From Amorphophallus konjac (lineage: Eukaryota; Streptophyta; Magnoliopsida; Alismatales; Araceae), in NCBI GenBank assembly GCA_022559845.1, contig CM040128.1, positions 177,746,413-177,810,412 on the forward strand: 64,000 bases of DNA. Direction: 5' to 3'. A model generated the notes under the pieces. The model ran no database searches. It was not told where the DNA came from and saw only the letters and a program-made list of their open reading frames with translations. The stretch's first letter is position 1, and every line of letters starts with the position of its first letter. The position numbers and the translations under genes are program-made. Below are positions 33,232-44,388 of the stretch, piece after piece.

Positions 33232-35159
33232 GTAGGTGTTCTCAAGTTTCAAAGCCCAAACTATTAATCACAGTAAAATCATGCACATAGGTCATATAGT
33301 GTGATATCATGCTTTCTGTTTTCAATTTTTCGTAGTTTTATCGAGTTCTTGAAAATAGTGACCCTATCATGGGCGCTTATTGAATGAACGCCTGCATACG
33401 ATGTCGCTAATTTTTTTGGAATAGCGACAGTGCCTAGGGCGTCAATTAATGAGCGACCTAATGCCCAGCCGCTATTCTTTTAGGTATTTAATAAATACAA
33501 CATGACTAAAAATTTATATCTATAAAACCTGATGTTAAAATTAATGCATGACCATGTTTATGGAACCTATATAATTTCCTCTAGTTATTCATGTCTTTAG
33601 TTTCATGTTTTGGTAAAAATAAAAATTTCATGTGTCTATAATTGTACCTGCCCGATGCGTAGCATCACAAAGAAAAAGAGTGACAGTCGCATAGTCGCGA
33701 TTTCAAGAATGAACGCCCCTCCACAGAGGCGTTATTTGTAAAGATATTAGTAAAAAACAAAATATATGGTAATTAATATTCTACAACCTGACAGTAGACG
33801 TCAATTAAAGATTCAGCGCCTGTTTAACCGGACGTTAATTATAATTATTTATATTGTTATACTAAAAAAATTAGAATTAGTGCGGCGTATTGTGTCGTTA
33901 ATTCTTATTATTTCGTGAAAATTTCAGTCATAAATAAGATTGAGCGACCATTCATAAAGTCGCTATTTCATTAAATGGCAACTAATGATCAGGCGCGGTT
34001 TTTTTGTCTCAAAGTTTTATCTCGTTTCTCAACCCATATCACAGGTTACTTGGCACTCTCATCTCACATCCATAGATGGAGTCCCTATTTTGATTTCATC
34101 GATTATACCCTCAATTCTCGGTGATGATTGAACCCTCCGCGGGATATTCCTTCCTTCGGACTGGTGATTTCATCATAGAGACCACCGTAAGTCTACGAGG
34201 AGTCTTGGATTCCCTCAAGGCCGCCGAGCAGGTTGTACCCTAAAAACCCATGGCACCGTGTCTTGTCACATCACTCTAAAGAAATGTGATGCTTTATTTC
34301 CCTTAGAGCGCTATTCTTGACCTCTTTGAGTAGTATGTTCTCTGTCATTAATTGGCGACATTGACTTAGGCGCCATAAGGAATTGGCAACTAGTCTAGTG
34401 CCGTTATTTCCCTGATATAGCGACCTGATCTTGGGCGCTATTTCATCGAGCATGTACTGTTCATAGGAATAGGTGACCACGCATGTGGGCGCTATTTCTG
34501 TAATTGGTGGCGACTGTGTGGACTCCAATTACCCAGATTTATGCCATGTCTTAGTTTTTTTTGCGAGGATTAATGATGTGTCCTTTTTGTTCAAAGTTTA
34601 GTCCTTGAATTCCTTCATTCGTGAAATCTACCTTATCATCCTACCTTGGTTATTCCTTGGAACTCCATATTGGCCATAACTATAATGATTGTCTAAAATA
34701 TACATGACTCAGTGCTTACGCATATAGGGCCCGATCTGGTCCTGGGAGGAGCACCCGAAAGTACTTGTGTCCATGGGAGCTATATTGATCACGGTGCGGC
34801 ATTGCACTGAAGTGCATGACTTGCTCGATTGACATTCCATGACTCGTACTTGACTTGACTTGACTTGACATGACTTGCGTGGCCCGGAACGGGTATTTAC
34901 TTACTCGATATTAAATAGCCAATTCACGAGATATGACTTGACATGTTTACTTGCTTGACCATCTTGATACATTCTATATGAATATCTTGAAATCTTGCTA
35001 GTTCGTTAACTCTTGATACTCTACTTTCTCTTGTGATCGTCATGCGTACATAGCTAGACTTGTATTCATGTAACATGTAATTACTTAAAGTAATGCTTGT
35101 ACTTGAGATATAATTCTTACTAAGCGTTCGCTCACCCTAATGTTTCCCTTATTTTTCAG
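33232..35159 (+). other. Putative leader intron, element C left LTR
   Basis: AAG/GTAGGTGTTCTC and TTATTTTTCAG/GTAATT enclose 1928 nt that include the whole palindrome array. The right LTR has the same pair (40906-42824). Element D shares the donor-side words (AAG/GTAGATGTTCTC). Confidence 0.45.
33370..34510. repeat. AGCGAC/(G)GCGCT 22-nt palindrome array, element C left LTR
   Basis: Units of 22 nt read (A/G)GCGAC(C), a variable centre of 8-10 nt, then (G/A)G(C/T)CGCT or (G)GCGCTA; for example 33943-33964 (AGCGACC...AGTCGCT). About a dozen units are recognisable, with AT-rich spacers often starting ATTTC. Arms diverge by C/T and G/A changes (for example AGTGAC or GTCACT for AGCGAC). Confidence 0.8.
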
Positions 35160-35499
35160 GTAATTCTGATGATGAAGATCACTCGGAAGGGAACGGACAT
35201 GAGTGAAGAGCATAGAGTTACCCGACCATTAAAGCGTCTATCCAGTCGTGTCTTTTTCTACTTTCTTGAGTCAATCATTGTAATTTTCTTTTATTGAGTA
35301 TGGGTTGTCCTTTAGTACTCTTTATTTGAGATTATGTAATAAAGTTACCTTAAAGGTTATAATGAATAAAAGGATTTGATTTATCTCTACTTTTACGCAC
35401 TCTATTTGTGTGTCGAATACACTTATGCTCTGATTGACATGATTGATATTACTCCTCACGCATACCGAGTTCCTTCCGTGATCGGGACGTGACCATTTT

Positions 35500-35518
35500 T
35501 GTGATATCAGAGCCTAGG
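35500..35518 (+). promoter_or_regulatory. Primer-binding site, element C
   Basis: TGATATCAGAGCCTAGG follows the LTR end. It matches initiator tRNA-Met complement (TGGTATCAGAGC) except for one G-to-A change. Confidence 0.85.
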
Positions 35519-35667
35519 ATATTCAATTCCTAGGAAACCAAGTCCAAGGATAGGTTTATAGCTCTACCCGATGAGATTGGGTAGAACCATGGGTTAAGTT
35601 AACTTAGGGACTTAGACTCTTGGTCAATCATATATTAATAGTTACTTAAAATCTTGTAGGATCATGC

Positions 35668-36650
35668 ATGGCCGCTGAACGTGCTCAATGGCGCGACATG
35701 CAACGTACTGTCCAAGGTCTTACTCAGGCGCTACAACAAGTAGCGCAAGGAGGAGCCAACCGTGGAGAAGGAGATTTCCACTGAAGTTTCCGTAACATGA
35801 ACCCACCAAAATTTATTGGTTCGACCAACCCCGATGATGCCGAGCACTGGATCAGGGAGATCGAACGTTTATTCTGGTCATGTAATGCACGGATGAAGAG
35901 AAAGTTTTACTAGCGATGTTCCAACTAGAGAGGGATGCTCGTTTTTGGTGAGAATCTATAGAGGTTACCTTACCCCAAGAACAAGTCACGTGGGGCCAGT
36001 TTGTCGACTATTTCAACAATAAATATTTTTCAGACTGTATCCAAGTGAAGAAGGCTGCAGAGTTTGCCGCATCGAAGCAAAGGACTTTATCCGTGGCCGA
36101 TTATGAGGCCCAGTTTTCCCGTCTATCAAGGTATGCACCGCACTTAGTGTGTACCGAGAAGATGAAGGCCCGAAAGTTTCTTAATGGGCTCCGACCGCAA
36201 TATATAACCCAACTGGCGCCGATGGACATTCAAGTCTACTCGGAGATAGTGCGAAGAGCCCAGCTATTAGAAGATGCCACGGAGTTATCCGACAGGATCC
36301 TTGGAAAGGATAAGAAGGAGCAGGTTACAAGCTTTGGCACTTTCAAGCCAACCTTTAATAAGAAGGGGTCTACTAGTGAAGGAGATTCCTCCTAAGAAAA
36401 GAAATTCAAGAAGAATACCAAGCCCTTATCCTACCACACCTTCCAAAGAGGTGTGTAAGCACTGCGACAAGGCCGGCCACAAGGTCGAAGAATGCTGGAG
36501 GAGACTGGGAGCTTGTCTCCGTTGCGGGAGCTGTGATCATCGGATTCCCGACTGCCCCTTGCTTAATGAACAAGCCAGAGATGAGAAGCGTCCGGTGAAG
36601 AAACAAGCACGTCTCCAAGCTCTTCAAGAGGCGAAACAAGATGAAGGCGG
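35668..36650 (+). pseudogene. Gag, element C
   Basis: The ATG at 35668 opens [20 protein letters not shown], then a stop follows GDFH where element B has an open frame. The Gag core continues (ATG at 36045 frame: EYEAQFSRLSRYAPHLV, KFLNGLRPQYITQLAP). The nucleocapsid has two CCHC knuckles: CKHCDKAGHKVEEC at 36454-36495 and CLRCGSCDHRIPDC at 36514-36555, in a shifted frame. Stops and frame changes make it nonfunctional. It would package element RNA. Confidence 0.88.
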
Positions 36651-36828
36651 ACTAATGGAAGGTACCTTAAAGATTTGTTCCAAGTCTGCTCGTGTCTTGT
36701 TTGATATCGGCGTATCACATTCTTTTGTTTCCAAGAAGTTTGCTGATCCATTACCTATAGAACCATAATGGATAGATTTAATCATTTCAACTCCTCTCGA
36801 AAATGAATCCGAGATCACACACCATTAT
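36651..36828 (+). pseudogene. Protease, element C (altered active site)
   Basis: The frame reads GGLMEGTLKICSKSARVLFD then IGVSHSFVSKKFADPLPIEP and a stop. The catalytic Asp-Thr-Gly of the family (intact in element B) is Asp-Ile-Gly at 36703-36711, a one-base change that should abolish protease activity. Confidence 0.85.
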
Positions 36829-37743
36829 TTGAAATGTGAAGTTATGGTGAAAGGGAAGAATCTACCTGCCAACTTAATATGCCTAGACATGAAGGATTAT
36901 GATGTCATACTAGGAGCCGATTGGCTATCAACACACAAGGCAGTTATAGATTGCCGGAACGACAAGGTAACTTTTAAGGAGTTCCCGGAACTTGTCTACA
37001 CTAGCCCTAAGGGTCGAAACAAGTCACCTCTTATTTCAGCCCTTCAAGCTCATAAGCTAATAAGAAAAGGGTGTGTATCCTTCCTTGCTTTTGTCACTAT
37101 AATAGAGACTAACGAAACCAAGGTAGAAGACATCCGAATAGTTCGGGAGTTTCCCGATGTATTCCCAGAAGATTTGCCCGGATTACCCCCACAAAGAGAA
37201 GTGACCTTCACCATCGACCTTGTCCCTGGTGCTGGCCCAATTTCTAAGGCACCTTATAGAATGTCCCCTGTCGAGCTCAAGGAATTAAAAGAGCAATTGA
37301 TGGAGCTTTTGAAGAAAGGATTTATCAGACTGAGCATTTTCCCGTGGGAAGCACCCGTGTTATTTGTAAAGAAGAAGGATGGATCGATGAGACTCTGCAT
37401 CGACTATCGGCAGTTGAACCATCTTACTATCAAGAACAAGTATCCTCTGTCGAGAATCGATGAGTTATTTGATCAGATATCTGGATCTAAGTATTTCTCA
37501 AAGATTGATCTCAGATCAGGATACCATCAACTGAGAATCAAGGATGATGACATTCATAAGACCGCATTCTGGAGCAGGTATGGGCACTACGAATTTGTTG
37601 TTATGCCTTTTGGACTAATGAATGCCCCTACAGCCTTTATGCAGTTGATGAATAGCATATTCATGCCTCATCTGGATCAATTTGTTGTGGTCTTCATTGA
37701 CGACATATTAATTTATTCAAAAACTGAAGAAGATCATGAATAA
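36829..37743 (+). pseudogene. Protease end and reverse transcriptase, element C
   Basis: A 304-residue open frame starting with [20 protein letters not shown] (protease C-terminal part). It proceeds through [19 protein letters not shown] and [17 protein letters not shown], then [15 protein letters not shown] with the first catalytic Asp, and ends with [13 protein letters not shown], whose aspartates fall near 37699-37704. A TAA follows DHE at 37741, where element B has Glu or Ala. The RT palm looks intact up to that point. Confidence 0.9.
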
Positions 37744-38040
37744 CACTTAAGGATTGCATTACAAATCTTTAGAAATAACCAACTCTATGCCAAGCTTAGT
37801 CAATACGACTTCTGACTCGAGGAAATGTCCTTCCTAGGACATGTGATCTCGAAGGATGGGATTTCTGTTGAGCCATCGATCAAAAGTCGAGGCCGTGAAG
37901 AGTTGGGAAAGGCCGACCAATGCTACCGAGATCCATAATTTCCTGGGTCTAGCTGGCTATTACATGCAATTCATCAAGGACTTCTCCAAGATCGTTGTTC
38001 CTCTTACTAGGCTGACCTGTAAGGAGATTCCTTATAAGTG
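37744..38040 (+). pseudogene. Reverse transcriptase thumb, element C
   Basis: After the stop the text continues HLRIALQIF and NNQLYAKLSQ, another stop, then [19 protein letters not shown] one-base insertion near 37878 shifts the frame. The next frame reads [20 protein letters not shown] and [16 protein letters not shown]. Confidence 0.85.
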
Positions 38041-38487
38041 GGATGAAGAATGCGAGAAGGGCTTTCAAGCCTTGAAGGATCACCTAACGACCGCCCCGGT
38101 ATTGGCATTACCTGTTGAAGGGGAGAAATTTGAGGTATATACCGATGCATCTGGCATTGGCCTCGAATGTGTATTAATGCAACAAGGGAAGGTCATTGCC
38201 TACTCATCCCGACAGTTAAAGAAGCATGAAGAGAACTACCCGGTGCACGACCTAGAGTTGGCCACGGTGGTATTTGCTTTGAAGATCTGGAGACACTATC
38301 TCTATGGAGAACAATTCACCGTGTACTCTGATCACAAGAGTCTAAGTATCTATTTTCTCAGAAGGAATTGAACATGAGACAAAGGTGTTGGCTAGAGTAC
38401 CTCAAGGACTTCGACTTCACAATATAATACCATCCTGGAAAGGGTAACCCTATAGCTGATGCCCTTAGTCAAAAGTCGAGAGCGTTA
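38041..38487 (+). pseudogene. RNase H, element C
   Basis: It reads [20 protein letters not shown] with the first catalytic Asp, [20 protein letters not shown] with Glu, and [11 protein letters not shown] with the third acidic residue. A frameshift follows SLS, and the end (HPGKGNPIADALSQK) marks the integrase junction. Catalytic residues survive but the frame does not. Confidence 0.85.
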
Positions 38488-39495
38488 TTGGCCAACTGCA
38501 TGGTCCAAGAATGGAAATTGCTAGAGCAATTCTCTAAACTTGATATAAGTACGGACCAAGAGAAAAAGTGTATTACTCTATCACACATGAGGATACATCC
38601 GGATCTACTCTCTGAGATGAAGGAGCTTCAAGACAGTGACCCAGTGTTAGTAGAGATCAAGGATAAGTTAGAAGAACGACCTGACTTCAAGGTAGCATCA
38701 GATGGAAGATTATTATTCAGGGAAAGGACTTGTGTACCGGATTGCTCAGAATTGAAGAAGAAAATTTTAGAGGAAGCTCACCGATCAAGATACACAATTC
38801 ATCTCGGATCTACCAAGATGTACCAAGACTTGAAACGGACCTTTTGGTGGCCCAAAATGAAAAGAGAGGTAGCGGACTTTGTGTCTCGCTGTCTCACGTG
38901 CCAACAAGTCAAGGCGGAACACCAGAAGCCTACCGATAAGCTACACCCTCTGGATATTCCTAACTGGAAGTGGGAGGATATCAGTATGGACTTTATAATG
39001 GGCATGTCTAAATATAAAGGAGGACATGATGGAATATGGGTCATCATAGATCGATTGACCAAGTCAGCTCACTTCCTACCAATAAAGAGCCGATGGTCAG
39101 TTGATGTTCTTACTACCTTATACATTAAAGAAGTCGTCAAACTGCATGGAGTTCCTATTTCGATCGTGTCTGACCGAGACCCACGTTTTAATTCTCATTT
39201 CTGGAAGGGTCTACAACATTCGTTGGGGACAAGACTCAACTTTAGTACAGCTTTTCATCCTCAGACGGATGGTCAGACCGAGAGAACGAATCAAGTTGTA
39301 GAAGACATGCTACGAGCTTGTATCATTGATTTTGGTGGAAGCTGACATGATCACTTGCCTTTGGTCGAGTTTGCATATAACAACAGCTACCAGGTAAGTA
39401 TCCAATTAGCAACTTTTGAAGTATTATACGGAAGGAGTTGCCGATCACCCTTGTGCTGGGATGAAGTTGGCGAAAAATAACTACTTGGCCCAGAT
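38488..39495 (+). pseudogene. Integrase zinc finger and core, element C
   Basis: A 285-residue frame has the HHCC finger ([10 protein letters not shown] ... CLTCQQVK), then [37 protein letters not shown] and FHPQTDGQTERTNQVVEDML, so the DDE residues are all present. It stops at TGA (39343-39345), where the family has Trp. The interval to 39495 contains [10 protein letters not shown] and [15 protein letters not shown], then a TAA. Confidence 0.88.
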
Positions 39496-39990
39496 ATGGT
39501 GAGAGACACCACAGAAAAGATTCAGCTAATTAGAGAGAGACTCCAAATGGCTCAGTCTCGACAAAAGACTTACGCCGATACTAGAAGGAAAGACCTCGAC
39601 TTCCAAGTAGGAGACCACGTCTTTCTTAAGGTTTCTCTGGGGCTAGGAATTAGAAGGTTTTGTGTTAAGGGCAAACTTACACCAAGATATATCGGTCCCT
39701 TCGAAGTGTTAGACAGAGTTGGCGAGGTTGTCTACCGCATCGCCTTGCCTCCTCAAATGTCCGAGGTTCACAATGTGTTCCATATTTCTATGTTGAAGAA
39801 ATATGTGCATGATCTATCTCATATAATAGATCATAGTAACCTGGTGATACAGAAGGATCTCACATATGAAAAAAGACCTTTGAGGATCCTTGATCGCGAG
39901 GTTCGTGCACTAAGGAACAAGACTATTCCCATGGTCAAGGTACAATGGAGCAAGTGCTCAGAGCAAGAAGCCACGTACATGGGAGGCTGA
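39496..39990 (+). pseudogene. Integrase C-terminal domain and chromodomain, element C
   Basis: A 164-residue frame contains RQKTYADTRRKDLDFQVGDH, IGPFEVLDRVGEVVYRIALP and HNVFHISMLKKYV. The Tekay-type tail is YEKRPLRILDREVRALRNKT, then IPMVKVQWSKCSEQEAT. A frameshift ends it (THMGG), while the out-of-frame continuation still resembles the family end. It lies about 100 bp before the PPT. Confidence 0.88.
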
Positions 39991-40091
39991 AGAGCCTATG
40001 AAGAAGTGATTCCCCGATTTATTTAAAAATTGTAAGTATTTTTGCACCCTTCTTATTTTTATACGATTGAATTTGAGGACCAAATTCTTTT

Positions 40092-40104
40092 AAGTGGGGG
40101 AGGA
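40092..40104 (+). promoter_or_regulatory. Polypurine tract, element C
   Basis: AAGTGGGGGAGGA lies directly before the 3' LTR start TGTAGTAACC. Confidence 0.88.
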
Positions 40105-40905
40105 TGTAGTAACCCAGATAAAATAATAGGGATAAAATTTTCTAAATAGATAAATCCTCCAAAATAAACTAAATAGTCAAAGAACCTAAATCGATGATCA
40201 AAGCCAAATTGTAAAAACCTTTAACTAACCTCTTATGGGCCTTAGTTAAAAAGGGGCCTCATAGGAAGGATTTAAAAGGGATATAAAGTGGGCCTTTAAC
40301 CCATAACCCTCTTACGAACAAAGAAGGAAAAGTATATAAAAATATATATATATTCTAAAAAAAAGCAAAACCCTCATCACACTCAGAAGCTTTTATGGGA
40401 TCCTAGGATTTTTAAACCCCAAACCACGAGGGCAACTACTAACGGAGAAACTACAAGGCCATTAGGATTCTTATGTAGGTAATATGAATCCCACTAGGAT
40501 CCCATGAGCTCGTCGAAATCAAGACCCTATAAAAGACCACCCTTCCGAACGAGGTCGGCTATTGCTACTGCTCGTTCTTGCGTCTTCCTCCTCTTCATCC
40601 TTACTACAGCTATCGTCTTCACAGCATCCATGCCGCCGTAGTTGCTGTTGCTGTTGCCGTTGCCACAGTTGCTGGACGAAGGAGTCCTCTTCTTCCTACT
40701 GTTGTTTTAATCCTCTGCATCGTCGTTGCAGAGATATTATTCTTCTTCTTGCTGTCGTTACTTGACTGTAGTTGCTGGGAAGAGTTTCTCTTCTTCCTCT
40801 ACTGTGATGCTGCCTCTTCTTCACGACCAGAAGAGAGTATAGTCATTGCAGTTGGTGATTATTCTAATTTCTTTTCCGTTCATCATTCTTCGTCCACCAA
40901 ACAAG

Positions 40906-42824
40906 GTAGGTGTTCTCAAGTTTCGAAGCCCAAACTATTAATCACAGTAAAATCATGCACATAGGTCATGTAGTGTGATATCATGCTTTGTGTTTTCAGT
41001 TTTTCGTAGTTTTACCGAGTTCTTGAAGCGACCCTTTCATGGGCGCTTAATGAATGAACGCCTGCATACGATGTCACTAATTCTTTTGGAATAGCGACAG
41101 TGCCCAGGGCGTCAATTAATGAGCGACCTAATGCCCATCCGCTATTCTTTTAGGTATTTAATAAATATAGCATGCTTAAAAATTTATATCTAAAAAATCT
41201 GACGTTAAAATTAATGCATGACCATATTTATGGAACCTATATAATTTCCTCTAGCTATTCATGTCTTTAGTTTCCTGTTTTGGTAAAATAAAATTTTCAT
41301 GTGTCTATAATTGTACCTGTCGATGCGTAGCATCACAAAGAAAAAGAGCGACAGTCACATAGTCGCGATTTCAAGAATGAACGCGCCTCCCCAGAGGCGT
41401 TATTTGTAAAGATATTAATAAAAAATAAAATATATGGTAATTAATATTCTGTGACCTGACAGTAGACGTCAATTAAAGAGTGAGCGCCTGTTTAATCGGA
41501 CGTTAATTATAATTAATTATATTGTTATACTAAAAATAATTAGAATTAGCACGGCGTACTGTGTCGTTACTTCTTATTGTTTCGTGAAAATTTCAGTCAT
41601 AAATAAGATTGAGCGACCGTTCATAAAGTCGCTATTTCATTAAATGGCGACTGATGATCAGGCGCGGTTTCTCTATCTTACAGTTTTATCGCGTTTCTCA
41701 ACCCATATCGTGGGTTACTTGGCACTCTCATCTCACATCCGTGGATGGAGTCCCTGTTTTGATTTCATCGATTATGCCCTCAATTCTCGGTGATGATTGA
41801 ACCTTTCGCGGGATATTCCTTCCTTCAGACTGATGATTTTATCATAGAGACCTCCGTAAGTCTACACGAAGCCTTGGATTCCCTCAAGGCCACCGAGCAG
41901 GTTATACACTAAAAACCTATGACACCATGTCTTGTCATGCCACTCCAAAGAAACGTGATGCTTTAGCCCTCTTAGAGCGTTGTTCTTGGCCTCTTTGAGT
42001 AGTCTGTTCTCTGTCATTGATTGGCGGCATTGACTTGAGTGACAGAAGGAATTGGCGACCAGTCTAGTGTCGTCATTTCCCTGATATAGCGATCGGATCT
42101 TGGGCGCTATTTCATCGAGCATGTATTGTTCACAGGAATAGGCAACCACGCATGTGGGCGCTATTTCTGTAATTGGTGGCGACTGAGTGGATGCCAATTA
42201 CCCAGATTTATGCCATGTCTTGGTTTTTTTCGTGAGGATTAATGATGTGTCCTTTTTGTTCAAAGGTCAGTCCTTGAATTCCTTCATTCGTGAAATCTAC
42301 CTTATTATCCTACCTTGGTTATTCCTTGGAACTCCATATTGGCTATAACTATAGTAGATGTCTAAAATATACATTACTCAATACTTGTATAGGGCCTCAT
42401 CTGGTCCTGGGAGGAGCACCCGAAAGTACTTGTGTCCATAGGAGCTATACTGATCACGGTGTGGCATTGCACCGAACTACATGACTTGCTCGATTGACAT
42501 TCCACGACTCGTACTTGACTTGACTTGACTTGACATGACTTGCGTGACCTAGAACGGATATTTACTTGTTTGATATTAAATAGCCAATTCACGAGATATG
42601 ACTTGACATGTTTACTTGCTTGACCATCTTGATACATTCTATATGAATATCTTGAAATCTTGCTAGTTCGTTAACTCTTGATACTCTACTTTCTCTTGTG
42701 ATCGTCATGCGTACATAGCTAGACTTGCATTCATGTAACATGTAATTACTTAAAGCAATGCTCGTACTTGAGATATAATTCATACTGAGCGTTCGCTCAC
42801 CCTAGTGTTTTCCATATTTTTCAG
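40906..42824 (+). other. Putative leader intron copy, element C right LTR
   Basis: Equivalent of 33232-35159 in the 3' LTR. Both splice-like words are intact. Confidence 0.42.
41035..42185. repeat. AGCGAC/(G)GCGCT 22-nt palindrome array, element C right LTR
   Basis: Sister array of 33370-34510 with the same unit order. Several units are better preserved in one LTR than in the other, for example GGCGACTGATGATCAGGC here versus GGCAACTAATGATCAGGC on the left. Confidence 0.8.
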
Positions 42825-43156
42825 GTAATTCCGACGACGAAAATCACTCGGAAGGGAACGGACATGAGTGAAGAGCATAGAGTTACCCGACCATTAAAGC
42901 GTCTATCTAGTCGTGTCTTTTTCTACTTTTTTGAGTTAATCATTGTAATTTTCTTTTATTGAGTCAAGGTTGTCCTTTAATACTCTTTATTTGAGATTAT
43001 GTAAATAAAATCACTTTGAAGGTTATTATGAAAAAAATGATTTGGTTTATCTCTGCTTTTGCACACTCTGTGTGTGTGTCGAATCTCTGATTGACACGAT
43101 TGATATAACTCGTCACGTATATCGGATTCCTTCTGCGCTCGAGACGTGATAACAAG

Positions 43157-44282
43157 TGTCCATAGATGTGAAAAATATAATGGCCATGCATATGCTAGAA
43201 AATAGAAATGAAAAATGTAGAAGAGGATAGACTTTGAGTCACGTGATTTTAAAGACTAAATAAATGACATGTCTTGCACAAAATATCACGATAGTTAATC
43301 TTACAAAAAAAAGATTTTCATAAAAGAACAAGTTTTGCGGGTAAAAAAAAAATTTCCTTCAGCTCAACACGGCACGACATGAAGACGTACTGTACCGTAC
43401 CTAATCGTAACTAGCCGGTGTTGTGGTAGTTGCTCTGCCTCTTTCTCTGCGACGGCAGCGGGGTGGGGAGTGCAAAGAACGACGGGGGCTTGGTGCTCCT
43501 CACCTGCGGGAACGGCAGACAACATACAATGTCTGCGTCAGTGGTGAACGACGCCGGTGGGCTGGCACCATGGAGTGCAAGGTCTGCTACGGTGGAGTGA
43601 GGAGTGATTTCGGCACGGTCAATGAGACAATCCGAAATGTGATCTGAAAACAGATCTGATTTTTTATGATTCGGATCAGATATCTGATAGATCCAAAATC
43701 AGATATTTCGGATTGCAAGTGTGATCCGATCTGATTTTTGTCTTACGAATCGGGTTTCACATCTTTGAGATTCATTAACACCACGTGCGCACAAACCCGT
43801 GAAATAATTCTCTCCTCACATAACAACTACAAGAGACTAGAATTGAACAAAACATCCCTCTTATGTGTGAGAAGTCCAACATCACTAAATAAATGATTGG
43901 CTCCTGGACAGCTTGTCAAGGTGATGCGGCGCTTGTGCATTGGCCGAGTTTATGGCGTACATAAAAGGCAGACAGAACCGAAAGGCTCCAATTAAACTCC
44001 CAATACCAACGCCCGGTGGACAGCACAGAAAAAATTTCCATACAAATTCTTTTCTTCGGTGATGCACAATGGAGGTACTTACAATCGCCACATTTTGCCA
44101 GCCCCGGCCCCTCTTTTTTTTTCCCCGGACCGCAGCGACAAATGCATATATATATACCGCAGAGAAGACTGGGTCGTAGTAAGGGGAGATGTGCATCTAT
44201 GCATATACAAGAGAGAATGGAAAGAGACGAGGGGGAGATGAACGAGAGAGAGATTTCGAGAGAAAAAAAAAAGTTCAAAAAA

Positions 44283-44283
<1 letters not shown>
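43157..44283. other. Intergenic sequence with GATCTGAT-type palindromes
   Basis: No gene is recognised. 43630-43770 holds overlapping palindromes such as ATCAGATATCTGAT (inside 43673-43694), ATCTGAAAACAGAT and repeats of GATCTGAT and ATTCGGATC. Short plus and minus frames here have no domain. It lies beyond the 3' end of the RALF gene and right of element C. Confidence 0.45.
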
Positions 44284-44364
<81 letters not shown>

Positions 44365-44388
44365 AGAGAGAGAGAGAGAGAGAGAGTC
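44284..44388. repeat. (TG)n-(AG)n compound microsatellite
   Basis: About 20 TG repeats are followed directly by a long AG run with one ATTG interruption. It creates artefact open frames of Val/Cys or Arg/Glu repeats on the plus strand and Ser/Leu or Thr/His on the minus strand. It lies about 510 bp downstream of the RALF stop codon. Confidence 0.97.

Larger units (their letters stand above)
32427..35495 (+). repeat. Element C 5' LTR
   Basis: About 3069 bp, starting TGTAGCAACCC. In order: TATA-like TATATATAAATA at 32655-32666, a pyrimidine-rich exon-like stretch with TTC/TCC runs, donor-like AAG/GTAGGTG at 33231/33232, the AGCGAC array at 33370-34510, CTAAGCGTTCGCTCACC and acceptor-like TTATTTTTCAG/GTAATTC ending at 35159, and the end GACGTGACCA near 35495. 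Open frames at 32826-33184 are pyrimidine-repeat artefacts. Confidence 0.9.
40105..43151 (+). repeat. Element C 3' LTR
   Basis: About 3047 bp, starting TGTAGTAACCC right after the PPT and ending GAGACGTGATA, so the terminal CA reads TA. TATA-like TATATAAA lies at 40333-40340. The donor-like site is at 40906, the array at 41035-42185, and the acceptor-like site ends at 42824. Many single-base differences separate it from the left LTR. Confidence 0.9.
32422..43156 (+). mobile_element. Element C: complete Tekay-like Ty3/gypsy retrotransposon
   Basis: It is flanked by a perfect 5-bp TSD ACAAG (32422-32426 and 43152-43156). LTRs are 32427-35495 and 40105-43151. The internal order on the plus strand is PBS, gag, PR, RT, RNase H, INT, chromodomain, PPT. 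The polyprotein has several stops and at least one frameshift, and the protease triplet is altered, so the copy is inactive. Its Gag and Pol are similar to element B (for example both have NPP(K/R)F and EYEAQF in Gag), so B and C belong to related Tekay-like families with unrelated LTR arrays. Confidence 0.93.

Noticed and set aside
32826..33252. Plus-strand 108- and 94-residue frames in element C LTR
   Set aside because: Ser/Leu/Phe-rich translations of a TTC/TCC-rich exon-like stretch. The right LTR copy at 40562-40964 shows different frame lengths, so coding is not conserved.
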